From assembly GCF_009674585.1 (NCBI RefSeq), contig NZ_WKJP01000001.1, positions 1,302,001-1,366,000 of the forward strand: DNA of 64,000 nt. Reading direction: 5' to 3'. How positions within the stretch are numbered: position 1 is the stretch's first letter; the number at the start of each line of letters is the position of its first letter. The DNA is from Haloferax marinisediminis. Its GTDB lineage: Archaea > Halobacteriota > Halobacteria > Halobacteriales > Haloferacaceae. Positions 19,084 to 29,413 of this stretch are shown here, piece after piece. The position numbers and the translations under genes were made by a program. The notes below the pieces were generated by a model. It was not told where the DNA came from, did not search any database, and saw only the letters and a list, made by a program, of their open reading frames with translations.

Positions 19084-19278
19084 GTCTGGGCGTGCGCTCC
19101 ACCGAGAGTGGTCGGACTGGCGCAGTGATGTACTCCTGATAGGATAGCCCACCACCTAATCGTTCGTCTGCGTGGTGTCGTCATCGCACTCCCGCGTCCA
19201 CGAGTGACCGACCCGAGAACAGGGTCCGAAGCGTAGCGCTCCGGAACCACTAAACACGCCTCGCTCCTTCCTCCGGTA

Positions 19279-20724
19279 ATGGTAGATTGGACGGAGAAGT
19301 ACCGCCCATCGACGCTCTCGGAGGTCCGCGGGAACAACAAGGCCCGCGACGCCCTCGCGGAGTGGGCCAAATCGTGGGACGACCACCGGGAGGCAGTCGT
19401 CGTCCACGGGAGTCCGGGCATCGGAAAGACCTCCGCCGCACACGCGCTCGCAGCAGACATGGGGTGGGAGACAGTCGAGTTGAACGCGTCTGACCAGCGG
19501 ACCGGCGACGTCATCGAACGGTTCGCCGGTCGCGCCGCGAAGAACGCCACGCTCGCCGGGTCTTCGGCCGGGACCTCCACCCGGCAGTTGGTCATCCTCG
19601 ACGAGGCGGACAACATCCACGGCAACTACGACCGCGGCGGGTCCAGCGCCGTGACGAAACTCGTCAAGTCGTCGAGTCAGCCCATCGTCCTCATCGCCAA
19701 CGAATTCTACGACATGAGTCGCGGCCTGCGGAACGCCTGCCAAGAAATCGAGTTCCGCGACGTGTCGTCGCGTTCTATCGTCCCCGTCCTCCGCGACATC
19801 TGTCGGAAGGAAGGAGTGGAGTTCGAGTCGGCCGCGCTCGAACGCATCGCCGACATGAACAGCGGTGACCTGCGCTCTGCGGTCAACGACCTGCAGGCCA
19901 TCGCCGAGGGCCGAGACCGAATCACCGAAGAAAACGTCGTCATGGGCGACCGCGACCGGTCGGTCGGCCTCTTCGAATTCCTCGACGCGGTCCTCAAAGA
20001 GAAGTCCGCACAGGAGGCGCTCTACACCGCCTACGACGTCGACGAGACGCCCGACGACCTCACGAAGTGGATAGAGGACAAGGTGTCGCTCGTCTACGAA
20101 CCGGACGAACTCGCTCGCGCCTACGAGTTCCTCGCCAACGCCGACAAGTGGTTGGGCCGGGTCCGCGCCTCGCAGAACTACTCGTACTGGCGCTACGCGA
20201 CGGACAACCTCGCCGCCGGTGTCGCCGCCTCTCGAAACCGGACACGCGGGGGATGGACTCGCTACGGTGGCGCGCCGTACCGCTCGACGCGAGACAAGAC
20301 GCGCGACACGGTCGTCCGGAAGATTGCAGAGAAAGGCGGATTCAGCATGGCGACCGCCCGCCGCGAAGTCCTCCCGTACCTCTCGGCGCTGACCCACCAC
20401 TGCAAACCACGCGAACTGACCGTCGCGATGGCGGCATACTACGAGTTCGACGAGTCGCACGTCTCGTACGTCACCGGAAGCGGTGAGACGACGAACAAAG
20501 TCCAATCCATCGTCGAAGACGCCGAGGAACTACGCGCGGAACTGGTCGAAGAACACGCTGGCGGCGCGTTCGCCGGCATGGAGAACGTCGAGACCGAACC
20601 TGTCGACGACGCGGACGACGGCGGAGACGACGTTCTCGACAGAGATTCCGAGAGCGACGACAGCGACTCTGAACCTGCGGCGGCGTCGGACGACGGCCAA
20701 TCTGGCCTCTCCGACTTCATGTGA
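19279..20724 (+). CDS. rfcL: Replication factor C large subunit
   Basis: A 481-residue clamp-loader ATPase that, with the small subunit, loads PCNA onto primed DNA. Walker A is GSPGIGKT (44-51) and Walker B LVILDEAD (104-111). The RFC-box opening WTEKYRP is at the N-terminus. The acidic C-terminal tail (about 430-481) ends in QSGLSDFM, a good PCNA-interacting (PIP) motif, as expected for archaeal RfcL. It is the only replication gene of the host in the window. It is divergent from the deiodinase-like gene. Confidence 0.92.
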   Translation: MVDWTEKYRPSTLSEVRGNNKARDALAEWAKSWDDHREAVVVHGSPGIGKTSAAHALAADMGWETVELNASDQRTGDVIERFAGRAAKNATLAGSSAGTSTRQLVILDEADNIHGNYDRGGSSAVTKLVKSSSQPIVLIANEFYDMSRGLRNACQEIEFRDVSSRSIVPVLRDICRKEGVEFESAALERIADMNSGDLRSAVNDLQAIAEGRDRITEENVVMGDRDRSVGLFEFLDAVLKEKSAQEALYTAYDVDETPDDLTKWIEDKVSLVYEPDELARAYEFLANADKWLGRVRASQNYSYWRYATDNLAAGVAASRNRTRGGWTRYGGAPYRSTRDKTRDTVVRKIAEKGGFSMATARREVLPYLSALTHHCKPRELTVAMAAYYEFDESHVSYVTGSGETTNKVQSIVEDAEELRAELVEEHAGGAFAGMENVETEPVDDADDGGDDVLDRDSESDDSDSEPAAASDDGQSGLSDFM

Positions 20725-20796
20725 GCGACTGAGTCGTTTCTTTCGACCGGCGGTTCGTCGGCGTCTTTTATTTGACCAGCAGACCGACCCCTGTGT

Positions 20797-21858
20797 ATGC
20801 GTGCCGCAGTCCTCCGCGAACACGGTGAACCACTCGACGTGACAGACGTTCCTGCGCCGACACTCGACTCCGAGGGAGTCATCGTCGACGTGGAGGCCTG
20901 CGGCATCTGTCGGAGTGACTGGCACGCGTGGATGGGCCACGGCGAGTGGGCCGACGATGCAGTGTCTCCGGGGCAGATTCTCGGTCACGAACCCGCCGGA
21001 CGTGTCGTCGACGTCGGCGACAGCGTCGAGACGATTCGTGAGGGAGACCGCGTCGCGCTCCCGTTCAACCTCGCCTGTGGGTCGTGTGGCTACTGCCAGA
21101 CCGGTCACGGAAACGTCTGTACAGGTGACCACCCACACGCGCTCGGATTCGAGCAGACTGCGCAGGGTGCATTCGCCGAGCAAGTCCACCTCCCCTCGGC
21201 CGACTACAACGCGATTCGTCTCCCGGATGGCGTCGACCCACGCGACGTGGCCGCACTCGGGTGTCGGTTCATGACCGCGTACAACGCGCTCGACGCTCGG
21301 GCCGGACTCCGTGCAGGTGAGTGGGTCGCCATCCACGGCTGTGGCGGCGTCGGCCTCTCGGCGATTCAGGTCGCGACTGTCCTCGGCGCGCGGGTCGTCG
21401 CCGTCGACGTGCGCGACGAAGCACTGGACGTTGCTGCGGACCTCGGCGCAGAAGTTCTCGTGAACGCAGCCGAAGACGACCCTGTGGCGGCGGTTCGTGA
21501 CGCAACCGACGGCGGTGCGCACGTCTCGGTCGATGCACTCGGTGTCGCCGAGACCTGCCGTAACTCCGTGCGATGCGTCAGACCACGCGGGACACACGTG
21601 CAGGTCGGCCTGACGACCGACGCAGAGAAGGGCGAGGTGTCGCTGCCGACCGACTGGATGACGCGACACGAAATCTCGTTTCTCGGTGCTCGGGGGATGC
21701 CTCCGACGAACGCAACGGACCTCCTGTCGGTGCTCGCGTCCGGTGCTGTCGACCCCGGGACGCTCGTGACGAAGACGGTGTCTCTCGACGAAGTTCCAGC
21801 ACGGTTGGCGGCGATGACCGACTACGGCACCGTCGGTGTCGAAGTGATGACGCGATAG
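20797..21858 (+). CDS. Zinc-dependent alcohol dehydrogenase family protein
   Basis: A 353-residue medium-chain dehydrogenase. Catalytic zinc ligands are Cys in ACGICRSDWH and His/Glu in LGHEPAG. The structural zinc site is the four-cysteine cluster in CGSCGYCQTGHGNVC. The Rossmann motif is GCGGVGLSAIQVA, and the Asp in VVAVDVRDEA at the end of beta-2 suggests NAD rather than NADP. It probably oxidises an alcohol or polyol in the cytoplasm; the substrate is open. It follows rfcL by 72 bases with a TATA-like TTTTATTTG in between, so it has its own promoter. Confidence 0.88.
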   Translation: MRAAVLREHGEPLDVTDVPAPTLDSEGVIVDVEACGICRSDWHAWMGHGEWADDAVSPGQILGHEPAGRVVDVGDSVETIREGDRVALPFNLACGSCGYCQTGHGNVCTGDHPHALGFEQTAQGAFAEQVHLPSADYNAIRLPDGVDPRDVAALGCRFMTAYNALDARAGLRAGEWVAIHGCGGVGLSAIQVATVLGARVVAVDVRDEALDVAADLGAEVLVNAAEDDPVAAVRDATDGGAHVSVDALGVAETCRNSVRCVRPRGTHVQVGLTTDAEKGEVSLPTDWMTRHEISFLGARGMPPTNATDLLSVLASGAVDPGTLVTKTVSLDEVPARLAAMTDYGTVGVEVMTR

Positions 21859-21888
21859 AAGGGAGCGCTTCGATACGAGACCGAGTCG

Positions 21889-22122
21889 CTACGCCGTCGG
21901 CGTGAGGGCTCGTTTCGTCTCTTCGGTGTCGTCCGCGTCGAGTCCTTCCCAGACGGTCGTTCCGCAGTCTGGACAGTCGATGTGTTGGACGCGGTCACTG
22001 TTCATCTCGGTCGGCCACTCACCGAGACCCGCGCTACGGCCACAGGTCTGGCAGAACAAGACCGTCTTCAGTCGCTCGGTATCAGGGGGGTCGGCGCTGA
22101 ACGTGTGGGGAGGGCAGTTCAT
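21889..22122 (-). CDS. Small zinc-ribbon protein
   Basis: A 77-residue protein with two CxxC knuckles, FCQTCGRS (about 23-30) and DCPDCGTT (about 49-56), spaced as in a zinc ribbon, plus a Cys3 near the start. Small zinc-finger proteins of this sort are common in haloarchaea and often regulatory. No specific role can be assigned. It is convergent with the alcohol dehydrogenase gene, 30 bases apart. Confidence 0.65.
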   Translation of the reverse strand: MNCPPHTFSADPPDTERLKTVLFCQTCGRSAGLGEWPTEMNSDRVQHIDCPDCGTTVWEGLDADDTEETKRALTPTA

Positions 22123-22193
22123 GCCGCAGAAAGCGGGGTTTCAGCGTATAAGTGTGTTGGATAGTTATCGGGTGTGTGCCCGACTAACCCACC

Positions 22194-22922
22194 TCAGAGT
22201 AGCTTCGAGAGGAACTGCTTTCCGCGGTCGGTCTTCGGGTTCTCGAAGAACACTTCTGGTGGCGAGTCTTCGACGACGCGCCCATCGGCCATGAGCACGA
22301 TGCGGTCGCCAACCTCGCGGGCGAAGCCCATCTCGTGGGTGACGACGAGCATCGTCATGCCCTCGTCGGCGAGGGCGTGCATGACGTCGAGAACTTCCCC
22401 GACGAGTTCGGGGTCGAGTGCGCTCGTCACTTCGTCGAACAGCATGACGCGTGGGTTCATCGCGAGTGCACGGGCGATGGCGACACGCTGTTGCTGGCCA
22501 CCCGAGAGTTGGTTCGGGTAGGACCCCGACTGTGCAGAGAGGCCGACACGGTCGAGGAGCGTCTTGGCCTCCTGTTCGGCCGACGCCTCGTCTTTGCCCT
22601 TGACTTTCGTCGGCGCGAGCGTCACGTTCTCCAGCGCCGTCTTGTGTGGGAAGAGGTTGAAACTCTGGAACACCATCCCGATACGCTGGCGCAGACGGTT
22701 GATGTCCGCCTTCGGGTCAGAGATGGACTCTCCTGCGAGACGAATCTCCCCGCCCTGAATCTCTTCGAGTCGGTTCGCACAGCGAAGCAGCGTCGATTTC
22801 CCGGACCCCGACGGCCCGATGATGACGCACACTTCGCCCTCTTCGACGTTCAGGTCGACGTCCTTGAGGACGTGTGTCTCGCCGAAGTACTTGTTCACTT
22901 TCTCGAATTCGAGGAGACTCAT
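22194..22922 (-). CDS. Amino-acid ABC transporter ATP-binding protein
   Basis: A 242-residue ABC ATPase of the polar amino acid (GlnQ/HisP) type. Walker A is GPSGSGKST (about 36-44), the signature is LSGGQQQR, Walker B is [13 protein letters not shown] and the switch His is in VVTHEM. It powers uptake through the permease encoded just upstream; its ATG overlaps the permease stop by four bases. It is the last gene of a binding-protein, permease, ATPase operon on this strand. Confidence 0.9.
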   Translation of the reverse strand: MSLLEFEKVNKYFGETHVLKDVDLNVEEGEVCVIIGPSGSGKSTLLRCANRLEEIQGGEIRLAGESISDPKADINRLRQRIGMVFQSFNLFPHKTALENVTLAPTKVKGKDEASAEQEAKTLLDRVGLSAQSGSYPNQLSGGQQQRVAIARALAMNPRVMLFDEVTSALDPELVGEVLDVMHALADEGMTMLVVTHEMGFAREVGDRIVLMADGRVVEDSPPEVFFENPKTDRGKQFLSKLL

Positions 22923-23752
22923 CGGCGGTCACCTCCCCACTCGGAGCGGGCTTCAAGGTACCGAACCACCTTGCCGAGCGGCAGGGTGATTCCGAGGTAG
23001 GCGATGGCGACGAGCAGAATCGGTGTCCACGGGTCGAACGTCGCGGAGTTAATCTGTCGGAACGCGCTGATGAGTTCCGGGACGGCGATGACCGTCAGGA
23101 GCGAGGTGTCCTTCACGAGGATAACCTGGTCGTTCCCGATGGCGGCGAGTGCGTTACGCCACGCCTGCGGGAGGACGACTTCACGCATCGACTGGACGTA
23201 GGACATCCCGAGCGAGCGAGCGGCCTCCATCTGTCCTTCGGGGACGGCGTTGATGCCGCCGCGGACAGCCTCGCCGACGTACGCGGCGTGGTTGAGCGTC
23301 AGCCCGATGATTGCGGCTGGAACCGCCCAGTTCGAGATTGGGAACTCTCCCGGTGGCCAGAACGCAGGAATCCCGAAGAAGATGATGATGAGTTGGAACA
23401 GCAGTGGCGTTCCACGGAAGAACTCGACGTACCCGCTGGCCACCGTGTTGGTGATGCGGGTCTTCGAGACACGACCGAGGCCGACGAAGATGCCGGCGAT
23501 AATCGAGAGAAAACTCCCGACGAGGAAGATGCCGAGGACGAGCAGATACGCTTCGACGAACTGCGGATAGATGATTTCGACGAACAGCTCGAAGTCGACC
23601 TGTGTGAAAATGATCGCACCGATGAACAGTCCGACGATGAGTGTGAACAGGACGGCGACAGCGGCGCCCGCAAACTTGAGCGTCTTATCGTTCAAAAACT
23701 GCTCTTGGAACTCGTCGTCGGCGGTTCGTCCGTCCGAGTATGATTCAGCCAT
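22919..23752 (-). CDS. Amino-acid ABC transporter permease
   Basis: A 277-residue permease of the HisM/GlnP type with about five helices and the EAA loop [20 protein letters not shown] (about 174-193) that contacts the ATPase. The N-terminal 25 residues are polar and acidic. A single permease gene in the operon suggests a homodimeric channel. It lies 48 bases downstream of the binding-protein gene and overlaps the ATPase gene by four bases. Confidence 0.88.
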   Translation of the reverse strand: MAESYSDGRTADDEFQEQFLNDKTLKFAGAAVAVLFTLIVGLFIGAIIFTQVDFELFVEIIYPQFVEAYLLVLGIFLVGSFLSIIAGIFVGLGRVSKTRITNTVASGYVEFFRGTPLLFQLIIIFFGIPAFWPPGEFPISNWAVPAAIIGLTLNHAAYVGEAVRGGINAVPEGQMEAARSLGMSYVQSMREVVLPQAWRNALAAIGNDQVILVKDTSLLTVIAVPELISAFRQINSATFDPWTPILLVAIAYLGITLPLGKVVRYLEARSEWGGDRR

Positions 23753-23800
23753 TGGTAATGATTCTCACAGTGTTGTAAAAAAACGGATGGTACGGTGGGG

Positions 23801-24610
23801 TTATCCCGAGAAGTACGACGAGTAGATCTCGTCGTACGTTCCGTCTTCTTTGATCGTCGCGAGGGCACCGTTGACCTCTTCGCGGAGCTCGTCGTCGTCC
23901 TGACGGAAGCCGATACCGTACTCCTCGACGGTGAGGGTGAGGTACGGCGGCGCGTCTTTGCCCTGCTCCTCGGCGACGCCTGCGCCTTCGAGGAACTCAG
24001 CAACGTCACTCTGGTTGACGAACTCGGCGTTGACGGTGTTGTCGTTGACGACTGCGACGACCTGATTGTTTCTGAGCGCGTCGAACGCGCCGGTAATCTG
24101 GTCGTAGCGCTGGATGGTCAGGTCGCCACCGAACTCTTCTTTGAGCTGGTCGGCCGCACCTGCGCCGGTGGTCCCCTTCTGGACACCGACGGTCTTGCCT
24201 TTGAGGTCCTCCTTCGCGGAGATGTCGCCGTTCTTGAGGACGACGATGGTCTGGTATGCGGTGAAGTACGGGTCGGAGAAGTCGATCTTCTCGGCACGCT
24301 CTTCGGTGATGGTCATCGCGGACATGATGACACGGAAGTTCCCGTTGTTGAGCGACGGGATGATGCCGTCGAAGCTCGTCTTCTGGAACTCGTGTTCGTA
24401 GTCCAGTTGGTCGCTGAAGACGGCCTGCGCGATGTCGACGTCGAAGCCGGTGAGTTCGCCGTCGGTCGTCTCCCATTCGAACGGACGGTACGGAATGTCC
24501 GACCCGATGGTAATCGTTTCACTGCCGCCACCGCCGCCGCCGAGACAGCCAGCCAGCGTGAACGCCGCTGCAGCCCCTGCGGAACCCTTGAGATAGGTGC
24601 GTCGCTTCAT
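23801..24610 (-). CDS. Amino-acid ABC transporter substrate-binding lipoprotein
   Basis: A 269-residue solute-binding protein of the family-3 (polar amino acid) type. The signal is MKRRTYLKGSAGAAAAFTLA followed by Gly and Cys22: a Tat motif (RRTYLK) plus lipobox, so it is exported folded and lipid-anchored at Cys22. The mature part starts with a Gly-rich linker and has the family block DIPYRPFEW...GELTGFDVDIAQAV. The ATG at 24610 is preferred to one at 24664 because the Tat motif must be near the N-terminus. It is the first gene of its operon. The amino acid bound is not predictable. Confidence 0.9.
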   Translation of the reverse strand: MKRRTYLKGSAGAAAAFTLAGCLGGGGGGSETITIGSDIPYRPFEWETTDGELTGFDVDIAQAVFSDQLDYEHEFQKTSFDGIIPSLNNGNFRVIMSAMTITEERAEKIDFSDPYFTAYQTIVVLKNGDISAKEDLKGKTVGVQKGTTGAGAADQLKEEFGGDLTIQRYDQITGAFDALRNNQVVAVVNDNTVNAEFVNQSDVAEFLEGAGVAEEQGKDAPPYLTLTVEEYGIGFRQDDDELREEVNGALATIKEDGTYDEIYSSYFSG

Positions 24611-24829
24611 AACAAACCACGGTAGCACATGCCCGTATAACACTTCTTCGATACGCGCCTCCATTCACGGATAATTTGGTGAAAATTGCCAATAAATGGG
24701 TTGAATGAATAGAAATAGCCCTCCAGTCCAGACAGGGTTCAATATAACGGCGAGTGGTGATATGTTTCTCTAACTAATACCGATTTTATCGATTCGAATA
24801 GAAGCGTACTGTCGGATGTCGAACGCCTG

Positions 24830-25663
24830 TCAGTCGGCGTCGTTAGTGACTGCTTCTCGTGGGACCGGTAGCCCACCGCGGACGACGATTGCGGCGGCGA
24901 CGACGAGGACGAGAGCAACGACGGTCCCACCGAGGTGGGCCAGTTGGAGTGTCGGACCGTACACTTGCCGGCCGGCGATGAGGAGCGCGACGACGACGAC
25001 GCTCGCGGGTGCAGTGATGAGCCTGAGTCGACCGTACACGTCAGCACGGGTGCTGTGGGCAGCGCTCGCCCAGAGCGTCGCAGCCACGAGTGCGGCGTAG
25101 GTTGCGAGGCCGACGAGGTAGTAGGTCGCTTGCGTCAGCGGCCCGAACGAGACGAAACTGTGGGGCGCGAGCACGAGCATGATGGGCGCACCGACGAGTG
25201 CGAGTCGAATGGCGTCGGCAATGCGGGGGATTCCACGGTCTACGAGCCCCCACGCGGCGGCGGCGACGACGGCGGTGAAGATGGACGTGGCGACGACGTA
25301 GTGGGCGGTGAGGATGACCCACTCGTACTCGGTGACGGTGAGCGCGCCGAGGACGATTTGGAACGGGAGAATCACGGTGGCGACGACCAGTGCCCACCGG
25401 ACCCGTGGGTCGACCCCTTCGCGCCACGCCTTCACCGTCGTCCCGAGGATGAGGAACCCAGTGAGCATGGCGACGAGGCGGTGGAACCACTCGATGAAAC
25501 TGCCCCAGTTGGCGGGGAACAGCCCGAGGAAGCCGTCACAGAACGGCCAGCGGCCGGCACAGGTGAGTCCAGCACCCGAGGCGGCAGTGTAGACCCCGAG
25601 TACCATCAGAACGCCGGTCATCGCGGCGGCCCCCGCGAGGAGGCGGCGAAGCCGAGGTGTCAT
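24830..25663 (-). CDS. ctaA: Heme A synthase (CtaA/COX15)
   Basis: A 277-residue membrane protein of eight helices that oxidises heme O to heme A for terminal oxidases. The archaeal features are visible: the first extracellular loop has a cysteine pair in GLTCAGRWPFCDGF (about 33-46), and heme-ligand His residues occur in FIEWFHRLVA, in LTAHYVVA and in the second half around VLAPHSF. Length fits archaeal CtaA. The 141-base region to the divergent M24-like gene holds TATA-like TTATAT. Confidence 0.85.
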   Translation of the reverse strand: MTPRLRRLLAGAAAMTGVLMVLGVYTAASGAGLTCAGRWPFCDGFLGLFPANWGSFIEWFHRLVAMLTGFLILGTTVKAWREGVDPRVRWALVVATVILPFQIVLGALTVTEYEWVILTAHYVVATSIFTAVVAAAAWGLVDRGIPRIADAIRLALVGAPIMLVLAPHSFVSFGPLTQATYYLVGLATYAALVAATLWASAAHSTRADVYGRLRLITAPASVVVVALLIAGRQVYGPTLQLAHLGGTVVALVLVVAAAIVVRGGLPVPREAVTNDAD

Positions 25664-25804
25664 ACGCGGGGGTCAGGCCTGCGCAAACTTATATCTCGCA
25701 GGTATGCTTCTCGAAGATGTCTCGGAGGCGACCTATCGACGACACCTCTTGCAAACAGTGGCGCGAGTCGTCCCATTCAAGTCGGTCCAGTTGGACCCCC
25801 GGGT

Positions 25805-26911
25805 ATGAACGAGCGACTCGCATCTCGGGCCGAGCGTCTCGACGCGTACCTCGACGAGCACGACGTCGAGGCGGTCTGGTTCGCCCGTCCGAACTCATTT
25901 GCGTGGCTTCTCGGTGGAGACAACGTCGTCGACCGCGATTCGCCGGTCGGCGTCGCGGCCGCCGGGTATGATGGCGACGAGTTCCACGTCGTGACGAACA
26001 ACATCGAAGCCACTCGACTGCTTCACGAGGAAGTCCCGCACGAAGACGTGCGAATGCATCAGTACCAGTGGTACGAAGGGTCTCTCGAGTCTGGCGTGGC
26101 GACGGTCTCACCGACTCCTGCGGCCGCCGATTTCGACGTGCCGGGATTCGCGGACGTCGACGCGGCGGAACTTCGGCAACCGCTCTCCAACGACGACATC
26201 GAGGCGTATCGCGAACTCGGCCGCGACGTGGCGAGCGCCGTCGAGCGAGTGTGCCGAGAACTCGAACCACAGGACATGGAGAGCGAAGTCGCCTCGGGCC
26301 TTCGCGTCACGCTCGGTGCGATGGGCATCGAGACACCCGTCGTCCTCGTCGGCGGCAGTCGCCGCGCCCAGAAGTACCGCCACTACACGCCGAAACAGGA
26401 GCGCCTCGGTGACTACGCACTCGTCTCGGTGACGGCCCAGCGTGACGGTCTCTACGCGAGTTGTACCCGGACCGTCGCGTTCGACGCCCCCGATTGGCTC
26501 GAATCGCGTCACGAGAAGACGATGCAGGTCGAGACGAGCGCACTCGCAGCGACACAGCGAGCTGCCGCCGAGGACGGAACTGCCGGTGACGTGTTCGACG
26601 CCATCCGCGACGCGTACGACACGGTCGCAGAATCGGACGAGTGGCTGAACCACCATCAGGGTGGTGCTGCTGGCTACGCCGGACGCGAGTGGTTTGCGCG
26701 ACCTGATGCCGACGACACGGTGTACGCACCGATGGGGTACGCCTACAACCCGACTATCGAAGGCGCGAAGAGTGAGGACACGGTTCTCGTCACCGAAGAC
26801 GACATTGAGGTGCTGACCACCACCGGTCAGTGGCCGACACAGACGGTCACCGACGAGACGGAGTCGGTCGAACTCGAACGCCACAAAATTCTTCACCTCG
26901 ATTCGGAATAA
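25805..26911 (+). CDS. M24 (Xaa-Pro peptidase/creatinase) family protein, metal site degenerate
   Basis: A 368-residue protein with the two-domain layout of M24 peptidases: a creatinase-like N-terminal domain (1-130) and a pita-bread domain (about 140-368). The His region NHHQGGAAGYAGREW and the C-terminal AYNPTIEGAKSEDTVLV are clear. But where M24B enzymes carry two metal-binding Asp residues, this protein reads ALVSVTAQRDGLYASCTRT, with neither Asp in place. It may be a non-metal enzyme like creatinase or inactive as a peptidase. The ATG at 25805 is chosen; the open frame upstream is antisense to ctaA. Confidence 0.75.
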   Translation: MNERLASRAERLDAYLDEHDVEAVWFARPNSFAWLLGGDNVVDRDSPVGVAAAGYDGDEFHVVTNNIEATRLLHEEVPHEDVRMHQYQWYEGSLESGVATVSPTPAAADFDVPGFADVDAAELRQPLSNDDIEAYRELGRDVASAVERVCRELEPQDMESEVASGLRVTLGAMGIETPVVLVGGSRRAQKYRHYTPKQERLGDYALVSVTAQRDGLYASCTRTVAFDAPDWLESRHEKTMQVETSALAATQRAAAEDGTAGDVFDAIRDAYDTVAESDEWLNHHQGGAAGYAGREWFARPDADDTVYAPMGYAYNPTIEGAKSEDTVLVTEDDIEVLTTTGQWPTQTVTDETESVELERHKILHLDSE

Positions 26912-27041
26912 TTTTCCCACAACCCAGCACCGAATTGCCTTCAGCATCCGTCCGCCGTCTGGCGGGTGTTCGACGATAGTCGAAGGCGATATACGACGGT
27001 GTTGGATAGTTTTTTGCCCTCTGCGTGAGGAGGTGTGAAAC

Positions 27042-29297
27042 ATGGGACTGGACGACGATTCACGGGAATATCACCGGCAAGACCCGCCGGGTAAAATCGA
27101 GATTGCGACGACAAAACCGACGAACACACAGCGCGACCTGAGCCTCGCGTACTCGCCCGGTGTGGCGGCACCGTGTCGTGACATCGCCGACGACGAAGAT
27201 GCCGCATACGAGTACACCGCGAAAGGGAATCTCGTGGGTGTCGTCTCCAACGGAACTGCGGTCCTCGGCCTCGGTGACATCGGCGCGCAGGCTTCGAAGC
27301 CGGTCATGGAAGGAAAGGGCGTCCTGTTCAAGCGCTTCGCCGACATCGACGTGTTCGACGTCGAACTCGACCTCACAGACGTGGACGACTTCGTCGCCGC
27401 CACGAAGGCGATGGAACCGACGTTTGGGGGTATCAACCTCGAAGACATCAAAGCTCCCGAGTGCTTCGAGATCGAGCAACAACTCCGCGAGAAGATGGAC
27501 ATCCCCGTCTTCCACGACGACCAGCACGGGACGGCTATCATCTCCGGTGCTGCCCTCCTCAACGCTGCGGACATCATCGAGAAGGACCTCGACGAACTCG
27601 ACATCGTCTTCTCTGGTGCGGGCGCGTCTGCGCTCGCGACGGCACGATTCTACGTCTCTCTCGGCGCGAAGAAAGAGAACATCACGATGTGCGACTCCTC
27701 GGGAATCATCACCCAGTCGCGCGTCGACGCGGGCGAGGTCAACAAGTACAAAGCCGAGTTCGCACAGCCAGTCGAGGAGGGTGACCTCGCCGACGCGATG
27801 GAGGGTGCCGACGTGTTTGCCGGTCTCTCTGTCGGTGGCATCGTCTCGCAGGACATGGTCCGGTCGATGGCCGACGACCCAATCATCTTCGCGATGGCGA
27901 ACCCCGACCCCGAAATCACCTACGAGGACGCCAAGAGCGCCCGTGACGACACGGTTATCATGGCGACGGGGCGGTCGGACTACCCGAACCAAGTGAACAA
28001 CGTTCTCGGGTTCCCGTTCATCTTCCGCGGCGCACTCGACGTTCGTGCGACCGAAATCAACGAGGCGATGAAGCGCGCCGCCGCCGAGGCACTCGCCGAA
28101 CTCGCCCGACAGGACGTTCCCGACGCCGTCGTCAAAGCCTACGGTGACCACCCGCTCCAGTTCGGTGCTGACTACCTCATCCCCAAACCGCTCGACCCCC
28201 GTGTGCTGTTCGAGGTCGCCCCTGCTGTCGCACAGGCGGCGATGACCTCCGGTGCGGCCCGCAAGCGCCTCGACATGAACGAGTACCGCGAGCGCCTCGA
28301 AGCACGCCTCGGGAAGTCGCGTGAGATGATGCGCGTCGTCCTCAACAAGGCGAAGTCCGACCCCAAGCGGGTCGCACTCGCCGAAGGGACCAACGAGAAG
28401 ATGATTCGGGCAGCCTACCAGATGCAAGAGGAAGGCATCGCCCAACCCATCCTCATCGGCAACACGAAGACCATCCTCCGGAAGGCCGAAGAACTGGGCC
28501 TCGACTTCGACCCGACCATCGCCAACCCACGTGACGGCGAGTGGGACCACTACGCCGACCGACTGTACGAACTCCGTCAACGCAAGGGTATCACGGAGTC
28601 CGAGGCGAGCGAACTCATCCGCCGCGACTCCAACTACTTCGCCAGCATCATGGTCGAACTGGGCGACGCCGACGCGATGCTCACGGGGCTCACCCACCAC
28701 TACCCTGCTGGGCTTCGTCCACCGCTGCAGGTCGTCGGGACTGCCGAAGACGCGAACTACGCGGCCGGTGTCTACATGATGACGTTCAAGAACCGCGTCG
28801 TCTTCTGTGCCGACACGACGGTCAACCTCGACCCCGACGAGGAGATTCTCGCGGAGATTACGAAACACACCGCGAAACTCGCCCGCCGGTTCAACATCGA
28901 ACCGCGCGCGGCGCTCCTGTCGTACTCTAACTTCGGCAGCGTCAACAACGAGGGCACTGCGAAGCCCCGCGACGCGGTCAAACTGCTCCAGAACGACCCC
29001 GAAGTCGACTTCCCCGTCGACGGCGAGATGCAGGCCGACACGGCGCTCGTCGAAGACATCCTCGAAGGCACGTACGACTTCGCAGAACTCGACGACCCCG
29101 CGAACGTGCTCATCTTCCCGAACCTCGAAGCCGGGAACATCGGCTACAAACTCCTCCAGCGTCTCGGCGGCGCGGAAGCCATCGGCCCGATGCTGGTCGG
29201 CATGGACAAACCGGTGCACGTCCTCCAGCGCGGTGACGAAGTGAAGGACATCGTCAACCTGGCGGCGACAGCAGTCGTGGACGCACAAGAAGAGTAA
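27042..29297 (+). CDS. maeB: NADP-dependent malic enzyme with C-terminal phosphotransacetylase-like domain
   Basis: A 751-residue MaeB-type fusion that decarboxylates malate to pyruvate, supplying NADPH. Residues 1-420 are the malic enzyme: [12 protein letters not shown], the FHDDQHGTA segment and the dinucleotide motif [14 protein letters not shown]. From about 430 the sequence is a phosphotransacetylase-like domain ([20 protein letters not shown] onward), which in known MaeB proteins senses acetyl-CoA rather than catalyses. The ATG at 27042 starts the compact N-terminus. Single gene with an upstream AT-containing promoter region. Confidence 0.93.
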   Translation: MGLDDDSREYHRQDPPGKIEIATTKPTNTQRDLSLAYSPGVAAPCRDIADDEDAAYEYTAKGNLVGVVSNGTAVLGLGDIGAQASKPVMEGKGVLFKRFADIDVFDVELDLTDVDDFVAATKAMEPTFGGINLEDIKAPECFEIEQQLREKMDIPVFHDDQHGTAIISGAALLNAADIIEKDLDELDIVFSGAGASALATARFYVSLGAKKENITMCDSSGIITQSRVDAGEVNKYKAEFAQPVEEGDLADAMEGADVFAGLSVGGIVSQDMVRSMADDPIIFAMANPDPEITYEDAKSARDDTVIMATGRSDYPNQVNNVLGFPFIFRGALDVRATEINEAMKRAAAEALAELARQDVPDAVVKAYGDHPLQFGADYLIPKPLDPRVLFEVAPAVAQAAMTSGAARKRLDMNEYRERLEARLGKSREMMRVVLNKAKSDPKRVALAEGTNEKMIRAAYQMQEEGIAQPILIGNTKTILRKAEELGLDFDPTIANPRDGEWDHYADRLYELRQRKGITESEASELIRRDSNYFASIMVELGDADAMLTGLTHHYPAGLRPPLQVVGTAEDANYAAGVYMMTFKNRVVFCADTTVNLDPDEEILAEITKHTAKLARRFNIEPRAALLSYSNFGSVNNEGTAKPRDAVKLLQNDPEVDFPVDGEMQADTALVEDILEGTYDFAELDDPANVLIFPNLEAGNIGYKLLQRLGGAEAIGPMLVGMDKPVHVLQRGDEVKDIVNLAATAVVDAQEE

Positions 29298-29413
29298 CGA
29301 CGCTAGCGGCGCTGGCGACTGATTTTTCGGCCGGAATTCGACGGGTGAGTCGGCCCTGCGTACTCGGTGCAACCGAGGCATGTGTTCAAGACACCGCAGG
29401 CGAGAGTCACCCC

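Noticed and set aside
24935-25804. N-terminal extension of the M24-like protein back to 24935
   Set aside because: The extension is antisense to ctaA and has no sensible protein character; the ATG at 25805 begins the conserved domain.
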